NCBI GenBank assembly: GCA_002917075.1
Contig: NTMA01000043.1
Location: forward strand, 124,001 to 188,000
Direction of reading: 5' to 3'
Length of the DNA stretch: 64,000 bases
Source: Hawksworthiomyces lignivorus
Taxonomy: Eukaryota; Ascomycota; Sordariomycetes; Ophiostomatales; Ophiostomataceae
This document shows positions 57,809-64,000 of this stretch, one piece after another (positions within the stretch are counted from its first letter, which is position 1; the number at the start of each line of letters is the position of its first letter). The position numbers and the translations under genes were made by a program. The notes beneath the pieces are model-generated. The model ran no database searches. It was given only the letters and a program-made list of their open reading frames with translations, and had not been told where the DNA came from.

Positions 57809-60780
57809 CAATTGCCTGAGGGCTAGATGCATAAATTCGGTTTAAAATTTTCACTGAGCTCTATAACTAGACACATCTTCTGATTTGAGAAAGATTTTCT
57901 CATCTACTTTTAATTTTTGTCGTTTGTTTTCCGGTTTTATTCAAGAATGAAAATATTAAGAGCAGAAAGCATTGGTCGGGAGTCAAAATCAACAGAAACC
58001 GTACAACAAACATTCAGAGGCTCCTCGAAATTAGATAACCCTGGCAATAGGAATCCGAATAAAAATCATAAAAAAAATACCAAATAAAGTTCTTAATTGT
58101 ATCTGATCTATTTTGGGTCTCTCGACATTGACATGCTCTCAGCGACGTACACGTGATAGTCTGCATTTATAGATAAAGGTTTGGCAAGGCTGGGACAGTA
58201 ACAGGACAGACTGTAGATCACGAATCCAGGGTTCCTTCAAAATAAATCAGCATCTATTTCAATGGACGCCTCCGATGGAAAATTTCACACTATCCCTGTT
58301 TCCAAGAAGCAATTGGTGCGAACTGGAGAGTCTATTGGCCTCATTCGGGCCAACTTATACAGCCGCGCCATTGCAAATTTTGGTCGTTTTCCAAGGCCAG
58401 GCAAAAACCTCTTGTGTGAAACGTGCTATTGCTGTTTAAGAGAGCTACGACTCTACAGAATTGAAACAATTCGAGATTATGGCCTGAAGAGAATGGTTTA
58501 CACCGCACGTCAGACCGCACGTTTCTTTCAGTGTTGGCCCGCAGGTCTGTGCCAATGCGGACGACTACGATACGAACAAAGAAAGCAGAAACCAAGACCT
58601 ACGCACACAATGCACTGCCCCACGTCCAATTACACGTCTTCATCCGTCTGGCTTCAGGCTCCTTCTCCTTCGGGGACAATTTTCTCAAGCTAGATTTCGT
58701 CGCTGATGGCTGGTGTCACGCCATCGCCCACAGGCTTGGGATTGTCGGATATTCCTGTTCTCGTCTCGGTGATTACCTTTTCGCTAAAATGCGAGCATAT
58801 CTTTGCCTCCGGCAAAAAGCATTCCTACCACCTGCCGTACAGAAATCGCGAAAAGTAGAGAAAAAAAAAAACCGAAACAGGGCAAGGAAGAGACTACAGG
58901 TAGTCGAAGGAAGCGAGGCATGAAGTTAGCCAGCAAATCAGCGCCAAGCTAGATCCAGATAATTGGAAAACCAGGTTTGGGGGCGAATGGTGCGCTGGGT
59001 TTGCAAATAAGTATTCTCTGAATGGCTCGAGCAGGCTGTTGAAGATTTGCGGAATTTAAAAAAAGAATAGAAAAAAAATAAGAAAAAAACAGAAAAAAGA
59101 GCTAAAGCGTAGAACCCAAGTGGTCTCACAAGCATTCGCTTCTGGGACGCTAACTTTTCGATTTCCCTACTTGCCCCGTTTTTGTCTCGCGGATCCAAGA
59201 CAGCTGAGGCGGACGAAACGAACCGGCGAACTAGCATGAACAATAGCCGAACTATTTGTCTCCCCATTGTCTCGTTATCTTAGCCACCATCTAGGGCCCA
59301 AGGGTCGCCAAAATGTCATGGAGGGAGGAGGGTCATCGAAAATCACCTAGGCCGCCGGCGCGGTGGGCTTGGTTCGTCCGTCCTTGGCGCGGCTCTTGGC
59401 TCCAAGCTACCTGAGAGAACCAAAGACTTGCACACGCACATGCTTACTAGTGCTTGCACAAGGATCTGCTGTCCATCCAGCTCTCTCTTGTCTGTTGGTC
59501 ATAACCCCTCCCTGCTACGAGGCCAGACAAGTCCAAGGTGAAAAGGGCAGAAAGGTAGGTCTCGGAAATACGAAAGAAGGAAACGTACCATTCGACGCCG
59601 CATTTCTCTTGTTCTTCATTGTTGTGTTTGAGACCCCCTCATCCGATAAAATCCTCATTGTTATCTCGAACTTGGTCATTTCCACCTCTTCGGGAACGTT
59701 CCTAGCACGCCGGTCTAGCTGGTCGTGTTTCTTATTGCGATATTTTTCAGACAAGCAATTTTTTTTTTGGTGGCCGCAAACGCTGCAGTCGGCGCATGCG
59801 ATCGAGGCGATTGCCTTTGTCAGATGCACTGTGGTGCGCGGAGCAGTCGTTGTAATCCAACAAAGTATTAGAGAGGCAAAGTTTCGAGGTGTATTTTATA
59901 GGCGAGCGTATATTATAAGATACATCAGGGACATTCCGCCATGCGGGCTCCATACCTTAGCTGCGAATAGGAGACATGTCATAATAATTTGGAACGCACA
60001 AGAGCACGGCCCAAGCCCAAAAGGGAAAAGGTCGAGAAGACAGGGGACCCTCCGCCCTAGCTCGATTACATTTGACCTCCTCCTGATTGGTGGACGAGAC
60101 CACCCGACAACGGAGAGTGAGCCGGCTGGGACGAGAAGAGGAGAAAAGGGGAAAATTTATGGCAGAAGAGAAGCACTAAGAAAAAAGAAAGGGCGAGCAA
60201 ATAATAATCTAAAATAGTAACTACTGTATATGCAAACTCCGTACTCCGTAATGTAGATGAGATTACAAAGAAGGGAAAAAAAGGCAAATGGTACTGTAAT
60301 GTCATGATCATATCCACAGGGTTGTGCTCTCTCGGCAGTCAGAGGACGAGGGAGAGCCACGCAAGCGAAAAAAAAGCTGTCCTTTTCCGAGGATCCGGTA
60401 AGGCAACGAGCATTGCATTTCTTGGTCATTACGTATGTGGTTATGATGTATGTATGCATATTACTTTTATCTTTTGTTTTTCTTGGTCTTTTGTTTTTCT
60501 AGTCTGCGTTGAGTAGAATCCGAGTCCAACTCGGACACCGAACCCTCTGAGTCTTCAGTGTCTCGGCGAGCAAGCGTGGAAATGACGGTGACAAAAATAT
60601 GGATTGCTGGTAGGAACGAGAACGGAGCATGCACAGACGGTAGGCCAACGACGTATGGCATTCTGGTCTTTTTTTATTACTCCGTGTACCATCAGCAGCG
60701 TAATTTGCCAAGTCGGTCGACCCGCAATCAGATAACTATAATGGCACGGAATCCAGACTTTCGACTACTTGTACTAAACG
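57809..60780. other. Long intergenic stretch upstream of sreA
   Basis: Three kb with only doubtful frames. The longest with an ATG is 58262-58693 (143 aa, some Cys pairs such as LCETCYCC), not recognised and possibly chance. The 284-codon frame at 59363 starts with GTG and has no family feature. Much of this may be regulatory sequence of sreA or hold noncoding RNA. Confidence 0.4.
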
Positions 60781-60839
60781 AGTAAAATAAAAGAAACACA
60801 AAAAATAAAACCAAAAATTCGAAAGTGAGATACGAGTAA

Positions 60840-62407
60840 GATTAGGTAGTCCATTTGGTTGGCATCCTACTGGTTGCTGCCGTGCTTCGACTGCAGTATT
60901 GGCACTGGCATTATTGCGACCGTCTGGTCCTGTCGCGCAACTTTAAACCCTTCCCCGCTTGCGCTTGCAGTGTGTGTGATCCCTTCTGGTTCTCTCTCTC
61001 TCTCCTCCCAACGTCTCCTCTCCTCAACATCTCTTCTGTTCGTGCCTCTCTTCCCTTCTCAACTTCTGCCTCGCTTCCGAAATCCACACACACATAGTCT
61101 CCCTCTATCGTCTTCCCCGGAACTCTTTCGTCGTTTCCCCCCCAGTCCGCGTTGTTCTGCTATTCCTAGAATAGATACGTACAGGTAGCGACAAAGGAAA
61201 AGAGGGTGTGTGGAGACTCGCCTCTTGCAGATACATACCTCTCCTGCTCTCGCACGCACCAGACAAACCTCAAGCAAGCCACAGAACATCCTCCTACCGT
61301 CATCATCCACCGCCCAAACAAAACCCCCCCCCCCTCCTCTTCTCCCACCCCCAGTCTCTCCTTTCCGCTGTATTGGGACCTGGCGTTTCTGTCATCCAAA
61401 CTGGATAACCCACTATTCCTTTAGTTGACCACCATCAACTACGTCGTACTTACCCACACAAGACGACCACAGTACTCGTACACTCATTCACTTGCTGTGT
61501 TCTCGTCGTACTTTCGCAGAGGCTCTCATCCTCATCCGCCTCTCACTGACGCCCGCAGCCAGCAGACATCTGGTGACATCTCCGTCTTCTTGTCTCCCCC
61601 CTCCTCCTCTCCTCATCCCGTCATATCGACTACCGACATCCTCTACTTGGATCCCGGTCTTGCGACTTGTCCTGGACGAGTTCTGGATTTCTGGATTTCT
61701 GCATCTTATCTCCATTTCATCTCTCCATCTTTTTTTTCCTAGGGTCTTGCTTCGGCGGCCGAATTGTCTCACCGAATACAAAACAGCCTCTTGCGGCTGT
61801 TTCTCTTGTATCTGTCTAACTTCTTCCTCCTTTCCCGCCCCCAAATCTCCTCCCGGTACCGTGATCACCAGAGCGCCGGTAAACTCAAACTGCTCTTTCG
61901 TAATCAGCAGTTACACCGCCACCTCCGCGTCACCTTTGTTTTATTTTTGTTCGTTTCTTTACCGCTTCGTATCATCGATTTTTCTACTTTGCGCATAGCC
62001 TCGTCTCTTTTCCATCACCTCAAACTTATTCAGAAAGCGGCTTCCCTCGGACTGGAACGAGCCGGGCACTAAGCCTGCTACATACGACTGCGCATCTCAT
62101 CTCTGCTGACTTCTCCGGATCACCTCCTGTCTTCTCGAACGGACTTTAGATTCAGCCACTTGAAAAGTGACAAAGTCTTTGGAATCAGCCCTTGATCCAT
62201 CAGCCTCTCTATATATCGACAAGAATCTGGAAACGCCTCTTACGTCCGTCGGACCGCGGGCCCTGGATTGCCCCGATCACGTCCAGCTCCTCGGGATATT
62301 ACTTCTTCAGCCCTCCAGCTCCCTCTTTATGAAAACTGTGTTTTTGGATTCTGTCCGTCTTCCTTGCTTTCATCTCTCGACACCCCGTTCTTCCTAGGTT
62401 TTCGGCG
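60840..62407 (+). promoter_or_regulatory. Pyrimidine-rich, ATG-free leader of sreA
   Basis: Reading the plus strand from 60781 to 62328 I find no ATG at all. The stretch is strongly C/T-rich, with CT runs near 60995 and C runs near 61326. This is the composition of a long fungal 5' untranslated leader, probably starting around 60.9-61.2 kb. One ATG follows at 62329, opening a uORF. Such leaders are common on fungal regulators. Confidence 0.6.
62329..62397 (+). CDS. Upstream open reading frame of sreA (22 codons)
   Basis: The only ATG in the leader opens MKTVFLDSVRLPCFHLSTPR then SS and a TAG, ending 10 nt before the sreA ATG. If the leader is unspliced here, ribosomes must pass or translate it before sreA, so it could set SreA output. 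Whether it is translated is unknown. Confidence 0.45.
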   Translation: MKTVFLDSVRLPCFHLSTPRSS

Positions 62408-64000
62408 ATGGCCCTGGGCGAAGTCTGCAAGACATCCTCAGCGGCGCCTTTTCATCAAAATCAAGAATTTCACGACCACCAGCGCCCGAGTCAGTACTCT
62501 CACCAGGATTTCCCCGTAGGGTTAGAAGAGTTTCGCCAGGGGCTCAAGGGATACCAGACGTCTGACCATCGACGACCGGGCTCTTTCTTTGCTCTGCCGT
62601 CTTCACCTCCGTCTTCTTCTTCATCTGCTTCTTCCTCGTCTTCTTCTTCTTCCACAGCCAACGCAGCCATGCGCTCAGCTCTGCCGACTCGGCCGATGGC
62701 CTCCAAAAGCGACAAGCCTGCCGGCCAATATCATCCGCGGATACGCTCGCCGCCGCCAGAGGAAGGAGACCGCAGCAACCGCTCATCTGCAGTTATGTCG
62801 CCGCGCTCGTCTCACGACAGAAAACCAAGCGGCAGCAACGGCAGCAGCCGCCGCCCGCGTGGTTCGGCATCGCCTACAGTCGCCTCTCAGCAACCTCTCA
62901 GTCCGGCTTCCGTCGCGGCCGAGACTGCTTCCGGCAAAGCTGCAGCGGCGCAGCTGAAAGGCGCCGCGTCAGCGGATGCCCAGTCCGAAGGTGACACGAG
63001 CGTTGTGCAGGGCCTTAGCGGCCAGGTCTGCAGGTAAGTTATTCCCCGCGTCTGCTGTCGGCTCTGGAGTTTCTCTATATGGTCGTTGCTAGTTACAGAG
63101 AAGGCCGCGGTAAAATGTGGTATCTTGCCGAAGAGTCATAGAAGGTCTATAAAGACTCGGAAAGTCTAACTTTTGGTTCTCGTGCTGTAGCAACTGTGGC
63201 GTCACTCGAACACCGCTGTGGAGACGGTCGCCGCAAGGCGCCATCATCTGCAACGCGTGTGGACTGTACCAAAAGGCTCGGAATACAGCGCGACCAACGT
63301 ACTTGAAGCGCCCTCCAAATTCGAATGTAGCGGGCGGCGGAGGTGGTCCGCGTTCGCGGAAGACCCCCGACGCAACATCTGCTTCGCCGCAGACCGCCTC
63401 GCAACTTCTGTCCGCTGCGCCAGGAGCTACGTATGTAGCGGCCGACCAGGCGACAACCGGGACGTGCCCCGGCGGCGGACACTGCAACGGAACCGGTGGC
63501 GCTGAGGGCTGCAGCGGCTGTCCAGCATACAACAACCGCATGGCCAAAATCGCCAGCATCAGTGTTCTCCAGTCAGATCGCGGCAACTCGGCTCCTGCCG
63601 AACGAGAAGGGTGCGGCTCGGCTGGGCCGTCGGCTGCAGGCGGCCCGTCTGGGCAGTCTGCGTCATATGACCCGGCAGCGCCCATCGATATGACGAATTT
63701 GCAGAGCCAGGTGTCCACCGTCGTCATCGCTTGCCAAAACTGCGGAACCACGATCACGCCGCTGTGGAGACGCGATGAGAACGGGCGGACGATCTGCAAC
63801 GCATGTGGTATGTTCTGGACTATAGCATTACCTGTCTTTTTCTCGTTTACTGTGCCTTTTTTTGTCCTAGGATCCTAGCCCTTCTGTGCTTTGGATCGGC
63901 TGGCTGACTCTTCAACTAGGCTTGTACTATAAACTCCACGGCGTGCACCGACCCACATTCATGAAGAAGTCGGTCATCAAGCGGCGGAAGCGAGTCATTC
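62408..64000 (+). CDS. sreA: GATA factor SreA/SRE, repressor of iron uptake (3' part outside window)
   Basis: Exons 62408-63033, 63191-63807 and 63920 to the edge; introns 157 and 112 nt. A Ser/Pro-rich N-terminus precedes two GATA zinc fingers. Finger 1 starts CSNCGVTRTPLWRRSP (C208, C211, C229, C232; C-x2-C-x17-C-x2-C). Finger 2 starts at C390 as CQNCGTTITPLWRRDE and continues across the last intron to LYYKLHGVHRPTFMKK. Between them lies the Cys-rich region CPGGGHCNGTGGAEGCSGCP (from C301), the iron-responsive element that sets this family apart (SreA, SRE, Urbs1). The protein binds ATCWGATAA-type sites and represses siderophore and iron-uptake genes when iron is plentiful. The C-terminal coiled coil lies outside the window. 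Confidence 0.94.

Noticed and set aside
58262..58923. Two overlapping short frames (143 and 130 codons) with Cys pairs
   Set aside because: Only the first has an ATG; no family resemblance and no splice that joins them was found.
59363..60217. 284-codon frame upstream of sreA
   Set aside because: Begins with GTG, has no domain and uses codons unlike neighbouring genes; likely chance.
20721..64000. A secondary-metabolite gene cluster around the ABC transporter
   Set aside because: No polyketide, peptide or terpene synthase or P450 gene occurs in the window.
1..64000. CRISPR arrays or prokaryotic operons
   Set aside because: Introns and gene content are eukaryotic; the only regular tandem array codes for TPRs.

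Overview
The window is nuclear DNA of a filamentous ascomycete (Pezizomycotina, most likely a Sordariomycete). Genes carry short GT-AG introns (mostly 50-110 nt), often with a CTAAC-like branch site. The gene set is typically fungal: a SreA-type GATA repressor, a gephyrin-like CnxE, a calpain-like protease, an NB-ARC/TPR receptor, an ABC-C transporter and a tannase-family esterase. The species cannot be fixed from sequence alone. Gene models below were spliced by hand; every model called intact keeps one open frame across its junctions.

Left part (1 to about 33.4 kb) looks accessory. Isolated genes are separated by AT-rich stretches holding decayed genes and transposon relics. In order: a partial unknown gene (1-417, minus); an astacin-like metalloprotease fused to three H-type lectin repeats; relics of a Tad-like LINE and a mariner-like transposase; an arylamine N-acetyltransferase; a broken hypothetical gene; a secreted feruloyl esterase/tannase; an unidentified gene relic; a 13-exon ABC-C transporter; a J-domain coiled-coil protein; an unknown protein; an SsuD-like flavin monooxygenase; a broken DUF6594-type gene; an NB-ARC receptor with a sigma-like amyloid motif at its N-terminus and ten near-identical TPRs; and a kinase-like gene broken by a frameshift in its catalytic loop.

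Right part (33.4 to 64 kb) is mostly core genome, GC-rich and densely packed: arginyl-tRNA synthetase, a calpain-like protease, a CIA84-like PPR protein, mitoribosomal bS18m, V-ATPase subunit c'' (VMA16), the molybdenum cofactor enzyme CnxE/gephyrin, RNase P/MRP subunit POP5, the GPN2 GTPase, the checkpoint protein BUB3, an unknown disordered nuclear-type protein, and the 5' part of the iron regulator SreA, which runs off the right edge. Several pairs are convergent or divergent with short spacers (POP5 and GPN2 end 40 bp apart; GPN2 and BUB3 start about 390 bp apart).

Most notable: the sigma-like-motif NLR with homogenised TPRs; about 1.6 kb without a single ATG upstream of sreA, closed by a 22-codon uORF ending 10 nt before the start codon; the lectin-protease fusion; the kinase-like gene that lost its catalytic-loop Asn; a roughly 30-bp dispersed repeat present three times; and several previously coding stretches in apparent gene deserts.
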